Assembly (NCBI GenBank): GCA_051960855.1
Contig: JBQCDV010000204.1
Coordinates: 1 to 33,812 of the forward strand
DNA length: 33,812 nucleotides
Reading direction: 5' to 3'
Source of the DNA: JBQCDV01 sp051960855
Lineage (GTDB): Bacteria > Actinomycetota > Actinomycetes > JAJZTN01
Shown: one piece after another, positions 7,155 to 15,360 of the stretch
Layout: every line of letters begins with the position of its first letter
Position numbering within the stretch: position 1 is the first letter of the stretch
Made by a program: the position numbers and the translations under genes
Notes under the pieces: model-generated
Told to the model about the DNA's origin: nothing
Seen by the model: the letters and a program-made list of their open reading frames with translations, nothing else
The model's database searches: none

Positions 7155-9400
7155 CAGGGATGACGGCGTCCCCGCCGCCACCGGTGGCCCGTCTCGTCGT
7201 CCTGCGGGGTGGGGGCGCGTGCGCCGTCGTCGACACCGCCGGGGGTCCGCCGAGGCTGCTGTGGTGGGGAGCTGACCTGCCGGCGCTCAGCGACGAGACC
7301 AGTGGCCCTGGCGCCGACACCACCAGCCCGAACGACGCAGCGGCGCTGCTCGCCGTCGTCACGCCGCCGGTGCCCCGCAGCTCCTTCGACATCGTGCCGC
7401 GCATCTCGGTCTGCCCGGTCGGTGCTGACGGCTGGTCAGGGCGCCCCGCGCTGCTGGGGGACCGGGAGGCAGCGCCGGCAGCGCCGGCAGCGCCGGCGAT
7501 GCCGCTCTTCGTCGACGCCGAGGTCGTCGACCGCAGCAGGGACGGCCACCACGACCGGGTGGTCGTCGAGGCCAGCGACAGCGGGACCGGGCTGCGGCTG
7601 CGCACCGAGCTCGGGCTCGACGAGCACGGGGTCCTGCAGGTGCGGCAGGAGCTCACCAACGACGGCGACACCCCGTACGACGTCCACCGGCTCGCCACCC
7701 TGCTGCCCGTGCCGGACCGGGCTGGCGAGCTGCTGGACCTGACGGGGCGCTGGTGCCGGGAGCGGGCGCCCCAGCGCCGCCCCTTCCTGGAGGGCGCCCT
7801 GCTGCGCGAGACCCACCACGGTCGACCCGGGCACGACGCACCCCTGCTGCTCGTGGCCGGTACGCCCGGCTTCGGCTTCGGCCACGGTGAGATCTGGTCG
7901 GCCACCCTGGCGTGGAGCGGCGACCTCGAGCTGTGGGGGGAGCGACTCCCGACGGGACACAGCGTGCTGGGTGCCGGTGAGCTGCTGACCCCCGGGGAGG
8001 TGGGCCTGGCGCCGGGCGAGACGTATGCCGCACCCGAGGTGCTGGGCGTCTGGTCCCCTGTCGGGCTGGACGGGCTCAGCGACCGCCTGCACCGTCGCCT
8101 CCGCGCGCGCGAGACGCACCCCACCAGCCCGCGCCCCGTCGTTCTGAACACGTGGGAGGCCGTCTACTTCGACCACGACCTCGACCGGCTCCGGGAGCTC
8201 GCGCGCACAGCCGCGCGGATCGGCGTCGAGCGGTTCGTCCTCGACGACGGCTGGTTCCGCCACCGGCGCGACGACCGGGCCGGCCTCGGGGACTGGTACG
8301 TCGACGAGGGGGTGTGGCCGCATGGCCTCACACCGCTGATCGACGAGGTGCGGTCGCTGGGGATGCAGTTCGGGCTGTGGGTCGAGCCGGAGATGGTCAA
8401 CCTCGACAGCGACCTCGTGCGCGCGCATCCCGAGTGGGTGCTGGGCCAGCGGGTCGACGAGGGTCAGCGTCGACACGCGCTGCCGTGGCGGGGCCAGCAG
8501 GTGCTCGACCTCTCGCAGCGCGGGGCCTGGGAGTACCTGCTCGAGCGTCTCGACGCGCTGCTGAGCGACAACGACGTCGCCTACCTCAAGTGGGACCACA
8601 ACCGTGACCTGACCGACGCGGGCTCGCGACCGGGGTCGGGCGTGCACCAGCAGACTCTCGCGCTCTACGCCCTGCTCGACGAGCTGCGTCGCCGGCACCC
8701 AGGGGTCGAGATCGAGAGCTGCGCCTCCGGCGGCGGACGGGTCGACCTCGGCATCCTGGACCGCACCGACCGGGTGTGGGCGTCGGACACCAACGACGCC
8801 CTCGAGCGGCAGGCGATCCAGCGGTGGACCCAGCTACTGGTGCCACCGGAGCTGGTCGGCTCCCACATCGGGCCGCCGACCGCACACACGACGGGCCGGA
8901 CCCACCGGCTGTCCCTCCGGGCGGCCACCGCGCTCTTCGGCCACGCCGGTCTGGAGTGGGACATCACGACCTGTGACGAGGCCGAGCTCGACGCGCTGGC
9001 GCAGTGGACGGCGACGTACAAGCGGCTGCGCGGCGTGCTCCACACGGGGCGCGTCGTGCGCGCTGACCGGCGCGACGAGAGCACCTGGGTCCACGGCGTC
9101 GTCGCTCAGGACCGGTCTCACGCCGTGTTCGCCGCCGTCGCCATGGGCACCTCGAACGCCGCTGTCCGTGGTGCGGCGGTGCTGCCCGGGCTCGACCCGC
9201 GCCGGCGCTACCGGGTGCAGCTGCTCGAGCCCGTCGGCCCGCCACTGACGGTCGAGAGCGCTCCGCCGCCGTGGCTTCGCGCCGCCGGCGACGAAGGTCT
9301 GGTGATCTCGGGCGCCGTCCTCACCGAGGTCGGGTTGCAGCTCCCCGTCCTTGCCCCCGAGGACGCGCTGCTCCTCGAGTGCACCGCGACCGACACCTGA
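7151..9400 (+). CDS. GH36 alpha-galactosidase
   Basis: Retaining alpha-galactosidase that removes terminal alpha-1,6-galactose from melibiose or raffinose-family sugars; about 749 residues, the usual length for bacterial GH36, and without a signal peptide. An N-terminal beta-sandwich (about 1-320) precedes the barrel, which starts around NTWEAVYFD. Signature blocks are FVLDDGWF, GLWVEPEMVN, YLKWDHNRD with predicted nucleophile D482, ESCASGGGRVD, and VWASDTND with predicted acid/base D546. The ATG at 7151 overlaps the permease stop (ATGA). A second ATG at 7160 is better placed behind AAGGG and may be the true start. It acts on sugars brought in by the importer just upstream and yields galactose for GalT. 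Substrate range within the family is uncertain. Confidence 0.94.
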   Translation: MTGMTASPPPPVARLVVLRGGGACAVVDTAGGPPRLLWWGADLPALSDETSGPGADTTSPNDAAALLAVVTPPVPRSSFDIVPRISVCPVGADGWSGRPALLGDREAAPAAPAAPAMPLFVDAEVVDRSRDGHHDRVVVEASDSGTGLRLRTELGLDEHGVLQVRQELTNDGDTPYDVHRLATLLPVPDRAGELLDLTGRWCRERAPQRRPFLEGALLRETHHGRPGHDAPLLLVAGTPGFGFGHGEIWSATLAWSGDLELWGERLPTGHSVLGAGELLTPGEVGLAPGETYAAPEVLGVWSPVGLDGLSDRLHRRLRARETHPTSPRPVVLNTWEAVYFDHDLDRLRELARTAARIGVERFVLDDGWFRHRRDDRAGLGDWYVDEGVWPHGLTPLIDEVRSLGMQFGLWVEPEMVNLDSDLVRAHPEWVLGQRVDEGQRRHALPWRGQQVLDLSQRGAWEYLLERLDALLSDNDVAYLKWDHNRDLTDAGSRPGSGVHQQTLALYALLDELRRRHPGVEIESCASGGGRVDLGILDRTDRVWASDTNDALERQAIQRWTQLLVPPELVGSHIGPPTAHTTGRTHRLSLRAATALFGHAGLEWDITTCDEAELDALAQWTATYKRLRGVLHTGRVVRADRRDESTWVHGVVAQDRSHAVFAAVAMGTSNAAVRGAAVLPGLDPRRRYRVQLLEPVGPPLTVESAPPPWLRAAGDEGLVISGAVLTEVGLQLPVLAPEDALLLECTATDT

Positions 9401-9408
9401 GCCCTCCG

Positions 9409-9450
9409 TATCCTCGACGCATGGACCCCCACAGACGCGCGGTGCCATGA
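9409..9450 (+). promoter_or_regulatory. Putative leaderless mini-ORF coupled to the CNNM gene
   Basis: A TATCCT hexamer (9409-9414) lies six bases before an ATG at 9421, the spacing expected when transcription begins at or next to the A of the start codon. That ATG opens a nine-codon frame (MDPHRRAVP) whose TGA (9448-9450) overlaps the ATG of the next gene (ATGA). The CNNM start itself has no Shine-Dalgarno. The arrangement would allow leaderless initiation on the mini-ORF and re-initiation at 9447. I see no good -35 element. The pattern is real; use of it is inference. Confidence 0.35.
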
Positions 9451-10862
9451 GCGCGGTCCTAGGCGACATCGCCCTCGTGCTGGTGTTCGTGGTGGTCGGA
9501 GGTGTCTTCGCGGCCGCCGAGATGTCGCTGGTGTCCCTGCGGGAGGGGCAGGTCCGGGCGCTGTCCGAACGCGGCCGGCGGGGGGCACGGCTCTCGCGGC
9601 TGCATCAGGACCCGAACCGCTTCCTCGCCGCGGTGCAGGTGGGCGTCACGCTCGCCGGTTTCCTCTCCGCCGCCTTCGGTGCCGCCACGCTGGCCGACAA
9701 GCTCTCGCCGGTGCTCGAGCGGTGGGGGGTCGGCGAGGGGTTGGCGGGCACGCTCAGCCTCATCTTGGTGACGCTGGTGATCTCCTACGTCTCGCTCGTG
9801 CTCGGCGAGCTCGCCCCGAAGCGTCTTGCGTTGCAGCGGGCCGAGCCGATCGCGCTGGCCGTCGCGCCCGGCGTCGACCGCATCGCGACGCTGGCTCGGC
9901 CGGCGATCTGGCTGCTGTCGAAGAGCACCGACCTCGTCGTCCGGATGCTGGGGGGCAACCCCAAGGCCGCCCGCGAGGCCATCACCGAGGAGGAGCTCCG
10001 CGACATCGTCGCCGGGCACGAGACGCTGTCGGGCGAGTCGCGCCGTCTCATCACCGAGGTACTCGACGCCGGTGAGCGCCAGCTGCACGAGGTGATGGTG
10101 CCGCGGACGGAGGTGGACTTCCTCGACGCCTCGCTGCCGGTCTACAAGGCGGCGAAACTGGTCGCCAACAGCCCCCGGTCGCGCTATCCCGTGGTGCGCG
10201 GTTCGCATGACGAGGTGGTCGGCTTCGTCCACGTCCGCGACCTTTTCTCGCCCGACGTGGCCGGACGCGGTGTGCGGCTCGAGGACCTGGCGCGCGACGT
10301 CATGCTGCTGCCTGGCACGAAGCAGGTGCTGACGGCCCTGCAGGAGATGCGCCGGGAGCACCAGCACCTGGCGATCGTGCTGGACGAGTACGGCGGCACC
10401 GACGGGATCGTGACCCTCGAGGACCTCGTCGAGGAGCTGGTCGGGGACATCACCGACGAGTACGACGCCGAGGCGGCCGTGACCCGCCCGCTGCGAGGCG
10501 GGAGCGTGGAGGTCGACGGTTTGCTCAACCTGGAGGACTTCGCCGACCGCACGGGGGTCGTGCTGCCCGAGGGGCCCTACGAGACCGTCGCGGGTTACGT
10601 CATCACCGCGCTCGGGCGAGTCCCCGCGGTCGGCGACGCGGTGCCCGTCGAGACCGCTGCGGCTCCGGCCACGTCGGGTGCTGGCGCCGCGGGGGAGGGC
10701 GACGCGTCTGACCTCGCGCACCGACTCGTCGTCACCGAGCTCGACGGCCGGCGCGTCTCCCGACTGCGACTGGAGGCGGACGCCGGGACCGTTGGGAGCT
10801 CAGGGACCGGCACCGACAGCCCTGCCGTCGCTGACGCGGTCGCGACGGAGCGGGGGCGCTAA
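9447..10862 (+). CDS. CNNM/CorC (HlyC) family membrane protein with CBS domains
   Basis: Predicted divalent-cation (Mg/Co) transport or homeostasis protein of the inner membrane, 471 residues. Residues 1-190 form a CNNM (DUF21) domain with hydrophobic segments such as IALVLVFVVVGGVFAAAEMSLVSL and LILVTLVISYVSLVLGELAPKRLAL, the last holding the family-typical ELAPK. A CBS pair follows (about 205-330: MVPRTEVDFLD, SRYPVV, VGFVHVRDL, LAIVLDEYGGTDGIVTLEDLVEELVGDI in separate stretches). A CorC/HlyC domain ends the protein. The C-terminus carries an extra Ala/Gly/Thr-rich insertion and tail. The ATG at 9447 begins the conserved domain; a longer frame from 9351 would overlap the alpha-galactosidase and is unlikely. 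It is probably transcribed independently from the short gap after that gene. Confidence 0.88.
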   Translation: MSAVLGDIALVLVFVVVGGVFAAAEMSLVSLREGQVRALSERGRRGARLSRLHQDPNRFLAAVQVGVTLAGFLSAAFGAATLADKLSPVLERWGVGEGLAGTLSLILVTLVISYVSLVLGELAPKRLALQRAEPIALAVAPGVDRIATLARPAIWLLSKSTDLVVRMLGGNPKAAREAITEEELRDIVAGHETLSGESRRLITEVLDAGERQLHEVMVPRTEVDFLDASLPVYKAAKLVANSPRSRYPVVRGSHDEVVGFVHVRDLFSPDVAGRGVRLEDLARDVMLLPGTKQVLTALQEMRREHQHLAIVLDEYGGTDGIVTLEDLVEELVGDITDEYDAEAAVTRPLRGGSVEVDGLLNLEDFADRTGVVLPEGPYETVAGYVITALGRVPAVGDAVPVETAAAPATSGAGAAGEGDASDLAHRLVVTELDGRRVSRLRLEADAGTVGSSGTGTDSPAVADAVATERGR

Positions 10863-10893
10863 GGGTGGCGACCGGAGCGGAGGGAAGCGCTGG

Positions 10894-10909
10894 CACAATG
10901 CCGGACATG
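10894..10909 (+). promoter_or_regulatory. Possible -10 box for trpS
   Basis: CACAAT (10894-10899) lies seven bases before an in-frame ATG at 10907, the arrangement typical of leaderless actinobacterial promoters. If it is used, the earlier ATG at 10898 overlaps the -10 box and cannot be translated from this transcript. No convincing -35 is visible. Confidence 0.3.
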
Positions 10910-11977
10910 CCATCGATTGCCGACGCAAGCGACGGCTCGCGGCAGCGGGTCCTCTCCGGAATCCAACCGACGGCCGACTCCTTCCACTTCGGCAACTACC
11001 TGGGCGCAATCCGGCAGTGGGTCGAGCTGCAGGACACCTACGAGGCGTTCTACTGCGTCGTCGACCTGCACGCGATCACGGTCGAGCATGACCCCGCGCT
11101 GCTGCGGGAGCGCACCCGTCGCTCGGCCGCGCAGCTCCTGGCAGCCGGCCTGGATCCGGCGCGCTGCTCACTGTTCGTGCAGAGCCACGTCCCCGAGCAC
11201 GCTCAGCTCGCCTGGGTGCTGCAGTGCCTGACCGGTATGGGCGAGGCCAGCCGGATGACGCAGTTCAAGGACAAGACCGCCAAGGGCGGCGCCGACCGCG
11301 CCACCGTCGGGCTGTTCACCTACCCGATCCTCCAGGCCGCCGACATCCTGCTCTACCAGGCGGCGCGCGTCCCCGTCGGCGAGGACCAGCGGCAGCACCT
11401 CGAGCTCACGCGCGACCTCGCGCAGCGCTTCAACACCCGCTTTGGTCGGGCGTTCACGATGCCCGAGCCGCACATCGTCAAGGACACCGCGAAGATCACC
11501 GACCTGCAGGACCCGACGTCGAAGATGAGCAAGAGTGCCAGCTCTCCAGCCGGCATCATCGACCTGCTCGATGACCCGGCCCGCTCTGCCAAGAAGATCC
11601 GCAGCGCGGTGACCGACACCGGCCGCGAGATCCACTTCGACCCCGAGGCCAAGCCCGGCATCAGCAACCTGCTGTCCATCTACTCCGCCCTCACGGGACG
11701 GACGGTCGCCGATCTGGAGGCCGACTACGACGGGCGCGGCTACGGGGACCTGAAGAAGGACCTCGCGGAGGTCGTCGTCGACTTCGTTACGCCGTTCCGC
11801 GCCCGCACCCTGGAACTGCTCGAGGACCACGCCGCGCTCGACGACGTCCTGGCTCAGGGGGCCGCCCGCGCCCGCACGGTCGCTGCGGCCACGCTGGAGC
11901 GCGTCTACGACCTCATCGGCTTCGTCCCGGCTCTGGCCCTGCGTGCGCCGGAGGCGGCGGGAGCTGCTGCGTCGTGA
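10898..11977 (+). CDS. trpS: Tryptophan--tRNA ligase
   Basis: Class I aminoacyl-tRNA synthetase charging tRNA-Trp; about 359 residues. The HIGH-type signature is FHFGNYLGA (H30-N33) after RVLSGIQPT, and the KMSKS loop is SKMSKS around residues 208-213, followed by the expected SPAGIIDLLDDP. Candidate starts in frame are GTG 10865, ATG 10898 (GGAGGG about 13 bases upstream) and ATG 10907 (placed for leaderless initiation); all precede the conserved domain. The stop overlaps the GTG of the next gene (GTGA). The trpS, 2H-phosphoesterase, yihY order is often seen in actinobacteria, from family knowledge, and suggests one operon. Confidence 0.96.
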   Translation: MPDMPSIADASDGSRQRVLSGIQPTADSFHFGNYLGAIRQWVELQDTYEAFYCVVDLHAITVEHDPALLRERTRRSAAQLLAAGLDPARCSLFVQSHVPEHAQLAWVLQCLTGMGEASRMTQFKDKTAKGGADRATVGLFTYPILQAADILLYQAARVPVGEDQRQHLELTRDLAQRFNTRFGRAFTMPEPHIVKDTAKITDLQDPTSKMSKSASSPAGIIDLLDDPARSAKKIRSAVTDTGREIHFDPEAKPGISNLLSIYSALTGRTVADLEADYDGRGYGDLKKDLAEVVVDFVTPFRARTLELLEDHAALDDVLAQGAARARTVAAATLERVYDLIGFVPALALRAPEAAGAAAS

Positions 11978-12519
11978 CGGCGCCCTGCACTGATGGCGGG
12001 TGCGCGACCATCGGTGTCGCCATCGCGGTGCCGTCGCCCTGGGCCGAGCAGCTGCGGGAGGCGCGAGCGTCGTTCGGTGATCCGCTCGCCAGCAGCATCC
12101 CCACCCACGTCACGCTGCTGCCCCCCACCGAGCTGGCCGCCGCGGACCTGCCCGACGTCGAGCGGCACCTCGCCGAGGTCGCCGCGGACTTTGACTCGTT
12201 CACCGTGCACCTGAGAGGCACGGGGACGTTCCGCCCCGTCAGCCCGGTCGTCTTCGTCGCGCTGGCGGCGGGGATCTCGCAGTGCGAGCAGCTCGAGGCG
12301 CGCGTGCGCACGGGGCCTCTCGCGCGCGAGACGACGTTCTCCTACCACCCCCATGTGACCGTGGCCCACGACGTCCCCGAGGCGGCGCTCGACTCCGCCT
12401 TCGACCAGCTCGCAGACTTCGAGGCATCGTTCACGGTTGCGGAGTTCTGGCTCTACGAGCACGGAGCTGACGAGGTGTGGCGCAAACGCCGGAGGTTTGC
12501 CTTCCCGCCTGCGCGGTGA
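11974..12519 (+). CDS. 2'-5' RNA ligase / 2H phosphoesterase family protein
   Basis: Small cytoplasmic 2H-superfamily protein of 181 residues. The two catalytic His-x-Thr motifs are clear: H45-V-T47 in PTHVTLLPP and H127-V-T129 in SYHPHVTVAHD, spaced about 82 residues apart as in the LigT/ThpR family. Such enzymes hydrolyse or join 2',3'-cyclic phosphate RNA ends; the true cellular substrate of this subgroup is not settled. The GTG start overlaps the trpS stop by four bases, so it is translationally coupled to trpS, and the YihY-type gene follows within a few bases. The C-terminal EVWRKRRRFAFPPA motif is typical of the actinobacterial subgroup. Confidence 0.88.
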   Translation: MTAPCTDGGCATIGVAIAVPSPWAEQLREARASFGDPLASSIPTHVTLLPPTELAAADLPDVERHLAEVAADFDSFTVHLRGTGTFRPVSPVVFVALAAGISQCEQLEARVRTGPLARETTFSYHPHVTVAHDVPEAALDSAFDQLADFEASFTVAEFWLYEHGADEVWRKRRRFAFPPAR

Positions 12520-12523
12520 CCTT

Positions 12524-13816
12524 GTGGGGGTGTCTGGCATCTCCGGAGTAGTCGCCAAGGCGAAGTCGGCCTTCGCCGCCCTGCAGCGGCGCTGGCCATG
12601 GCTGGCGCACCTACTGCGCGCGCTCAAGCACTACTCGGTGACCGACGGCAACACGCGGGCCGCCTCAGTCACCTACTTCGGCTTCCTCTCGTTCTTCCCG
12701 ATCATCGCGCTGGCTTTCGCCATCCTCGGCTACGTCGGCCGCATCTACCCGTCGGCGACGCACGACGCCCTGCAGGGCATCGACCAGTACCTCCCGGGAC
12801 TGATCGGCGACAAGCCGAACCAGATCAACGTGGAGAGCATCGCGGGCGCTGCGGGCGCCGTGTCGGTCTTCGGTCTGCTCGGCCTGCTCTACTCCGGCCT
12901 CGGGTGGGTCGACGCGCTGCGGGAGTCCCTCCACCGGATGTGGGGCACGCAGCGCCCGCACGGCAACATGCTCAAGCAGAAGGCGATCGACGTCCTCGTG
13001 CTGGTCGTCCTCGGCATCGCCGTGCTGGTGTCGGTGGCCATCTCCAGCCTCGCGACGTCTGCCACGACCCTGCTGCTGGACGCCGTGGGGCTGCAGGACA
13101 ACATCGCCGCCGCCCTCGTGCTGAAGCTCATCGCCCTCGTCATCGCGGCGGCCGTGGACTTCGGCATCATCCTGTTCCTCTTCACCCGACTCAACGGGCG
13201 CAATGACGACGTCCGCGTTGCCATCCCAGGCGCCATCGTCGGCGCGGTCCTCCTCGAGATCCTCAAGCTCGTCGGGACGTTCCTCATCGGCCGGACCACG
13301 TCCAACCCGGTCTACGGCACTTTCGCCGTCATCGTCGGTCTGCTCGTCTGGATCAACTTCCTGGCCCGCGCCGTGCTGCTCGCGGCGTCGTGGACCGTCA
13401 CGAGCGAGGGCGGCCCCTTCGCGCACGGCCCGGCGGAGGACCAGGGGGCGCCGCAGGAGAGCACGCCGGTCGCGGCAGGCGCCACCCCGGGCGGGGATGT
13501 GCCGCCGGAGGTCACCGGCAGCCCGACGGGACCGGTCGACTCCGAACAGGATGCGCTCGCCCACACCCCCACGGCCGGCGGTCGTGCTGCCAGAGGGACG
13601 GCAGCGCCGTCGACGCCTTCGCACCGCGTCGGTCCCGCGACGTCATCGTCGAACGGCGCTGTCGCCTCCCGCGTCGTCGATCTCCGCGATCCGTCCGAGC
13701 CGGAGCCGCCCAGCCGGCGCGCGGCAGCTGCGGCGGGCATGGTTGCCGGCGTCGCCCTCGGAGTGCTCACCGCCAAGGCCCGGAAGGGCGACTCGGGGGA
13801 GTCGAGCGAGCACTAG
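12524..13816 (+). CDS. YihY/UPF0761 family membrane protein
   Basis: Integral membrane protein of the YihY/virulence factor BrkB family, about 430 residues from a GTG at 12524 (GTG 12530 is an equally possible start; neither has a clear Shine-Dalgarno, which fits coupling to the gene five bases upstream). The conserved core begins RAASVTYFGFLSFFPIIALAF in two parts and has about six membrane segments up to VIVGLLVWINFLARAVLLAAS. After residue 300 comes a long low-complexity Pro/Ala/Gly/Thr tail, probably disordered, ending in a short hydrophobic GMVAGVALGVLTA stretch. Molecular function is unknown; the old RNase BN assignment for this family was abandoned. It converges on the carboxypeptidase gene, with only 11 bases between the two stops. 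Confidence 0.88.
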   Translation: MGVSGISGVVAKAKSAFAALQRRWPWLAHLLRALKHYSVTDGNTRAASVTYFGFLSFFPIIALAFAILGYVGRIYPSATHDALQGIDQYLPGLIGDKPNQINVESIAGAAGAVSVFGLLGLLYSGLGWVDALRESLHRMWGTQRPHGNMLKQKAIDVLVLVVLGIAVLVSVAISSLATSATTLLLDAVGLQDNIAAALVLKLIALVIAAAVDFGIILFLFTRLNGRNDDVRVAIPGAIVGAVLLEILKLVGTFLIGRTTSNPVYGTFAVIVGLLVWINFLARAVLLAASWTVTSEGGPFAHGPAEDQGAPQESTPVAAGATPGGDVPPEVTGSPTGPVDSEQDALAHTPTAGGRAARGTAAPSTPSHRVGPATSSSNGAVASRVVDLRDPSEPEPPSRRAAAAAGMVAGVALGVLTAKARKGDSGESSEH

Positions 13817-13827
13817 CGGGCTCGGGA

Positions 13828-15189
13828 TCAGCGACTGCTCCGCCGTGCTGTCACCGCATCACGGTCGGACGACCTCGGCCGGCGAGCGCGGGGCACGGCG
13901 CTGCGAGCTTGAGTCGTCGTCGCCTGACGGGCCAGTGAGACGCGGCGGGTGGCGGCTGCGCGAGCGCGGCGCGCGCGGCGGCGTCGGACGGTCCTGACGC
14001 GGAGGACCACGGCCGACGTCACCGCGACGATCAGGAGTGCGAGCAGGACGCGGAGCGGGAGCGAGAGCCCGGCGCTTGTCGGCGCCGCAGCGATGTGCGC
14101 AGCGGGTGCGTGCGCGACCGCGGCGGCAGCCGGCGCGGCCGCGACGACCGGGACCGCCGGGGACACGAGAGTCCCGACGGGGTGAGCTCGGTCGAGGTTG
14201 GCGAAGCCCCAGTCGAGCAGCGCGGCCGCGTGCTTCCAGGTGCCGGCCTTGTCCTTCATGATCGTCACAACCAGCCGGTGGCCGTTTCGCGTCGCCGCCC
14301 CGACGAACGTGTTGCGCGCGATCGTCGTGTAGCCCGTCTTGACCCCGAGAGCCCCGTCGTAGTTCCAGAGCAGCTTGTTCTGGTTCTGGATCTCATACGT
14401 CGGTCGCGGCGCCCCCGGCGTCGCGGACGGCTTCCCGGGGAACTGCGCGCGCAGCGTGGACGCGTAGTGCGCGAACGACGGCAGCTGCAGGCCGGCGCGC
14501 GCAATCAGCGCAAGGTCGTAGGCGGACGACACCTGCCCGGGAGTGTCCAGCCCGCTCGGCGACTTCGGCACGGTGTCCTTGGCCTGCAACTGGCGGGCCT
14601 GCGCGGCCATCGCCGCGATGGTGGTGTCGAGCCCGCCTCCGACGGCGGCGAGGGCATGGGCGGCGTCGTTCCCGCTGGGCAGGAAGAGTCCCAGCCACAG
14701 CTGGTCGACGGTGTAGGTCGCCCCGGGCACCACTCCGACCTTGCTGCCCTCGGCGTTCGCGTCGTCGTGAGTCGCGGTGTACAGCTGGTGCGGGTCAAGC
14801 TTCGGCAGCAGCGTGAGTGCGGTCAGCGTCTTCAGGGTGCTGGCCGGCGGCAGCTGCTCGTGGGCATTGCGGGTCGCGAGGACCGCACCGGTGTCGAGAT
14901 CGGCCAGCAGCCACGACTCCGACGGCGGGGCTGGGGGAGCCGGTGCGCCGGGCGCATCCACGACGACGGCGCCGGAGAGCGCGAGGCGGTCACCACCGAT
15001 GACGGCGTTCGGGCCGGGGGTGGCGGCTCGAGACGGTGAGGGCGTGGCGACTGTCGCCGCCGACGTGGTGACGGAGGTGACCCCGAGGACCAGGGTGACG
15101 GCGGCCGCGACCGGGGCGAGCAACCGCACAACGCGCGAGTAACCGGGAAGGCTCAGACGGCTCGAATGGGGCGGAGGCGTCGGGGGCAC
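13828..15189 (-). CDS. D-alanyl-D-alanine carboxypeptidase (penicillin-binding, S11 family)
   Basis: Serine DD-peptidase acting on peptidoglycan stem peptides outside the membrane; 453 residues. The three penicillin-binding motifs are present: S117-TL-K120 in PPASTLK, S172-G-N174 in LPSGNDAAHA and K284-T-G286 in LGVKTGYT. A hydrophobic signal or anchor lies near residues 20-40, and a second membrane segment (LRVLLALLIVAVTSAVVL) near the C-terminus is followed by about 50 residues very rich in Arg, presumably cytoplasmic. The GTG at 15189 (VPPTPPPHS) is chosen because TACGCT on the minus strand (15201-15196) lies six bases upstream, fitting a leaderless start; a longer frame to 15282 would begin within the intergenic palindrome region. 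It lies downstream of sdhB but probably has its own promoter. Confidence 0.92.
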   Translation of the reverse strand: MPPTPPPHSSRLSLPGYSRVVRLLAPVAAAVTLVLGVTSVTTSAATVATPSPSRAATPGPNAVIGGDRLALSGAVVVDAPGAPAPPAPPSESWLLADLDTGAVLATRNAHEQLPPASTLKTLTALTLLPKLDPHQLYTATHDDANAEGSKVGVVPGATYTVDQLWLGLFLPSGNDAAHALAAVGGGLDTTIAAMAAQARQLQAKDTVPKSPSGLDTPGQVSSAYDLALIARAGLQLPSFAHYASTLRAQFPGKPSATPGAPRPTYEIQNQNKLLWNYDGALGVKTGYTTIARNTFVGAATRNGHRLVVTIMKDKAGTWKHAAALLDWGFANLDRAHPVGTLVSPAVPVVAAAPAAAAVAHAPAAHIAAAPTSAGLSLPLRVLLALLIVAVTSAVVLRVRTVRRRRARRARAAATRRVSLARQATTTQARSAVPRARRPRSSDRDAVTARRSSR

Positions 15190-15195
15190 GTCGGC

Positions 15196-15201
15196 AGCGT
15201 A
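15196..15201 (-). promoter_or_regulatory. Possible -10 box for the carboxypeptidase gene
   Basis: Read on the minus strand the hexamer is TACGCT and ends six bases before the GTG at 15189, so transcription would start at or next to the start codon. No clear -35 is visible, although GGAAAC, reminiscent of ECF-sigma -35 boxes, lies about 17-22 bases further upstream. Confidence 0.35.
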
Positions 15202-15282
15202 AGTGCTGGCGACCGGTTTCCGAGAACATGCCACGCAATTGCCGCGGTCGGCCTCCGGTCGGAGAGCGGCGGTGCAGCACAC

Positions 15283-15335
15283 ATGGGTCAGTTTCCGCAG
15301 TCTCCGGCCGGGCGGAGGTGCGGCAACTGACCCAT
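15283..15335. repeat. Large palindrome (stem of about 23 bp) in the sdhB-dac gap
   Basis: The left arm starts ATGGGTCAGTTTCCGCA (15283-15299) and continues to CTCCG (15302-15306). After a six-base loop (GCCGGG, 15307-15312) the right arm returns CGGAGG to AACTGACCCAT (15313-15335). The arms pair with one mismatch and a short bulge. TGCAG/CTGCA (15273-15277, 15338-15342) may extend the dyad. No T-run follows on either strand, so it is not a textbook intrinsic terminator, although it could end or protect the sdh mRNA. It may instead be a dispersed palindromic element. Confidence 0.75.
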
Positions 15336-15360
15336 TCCTGCACGAGTGCCGCGGCCTTGA

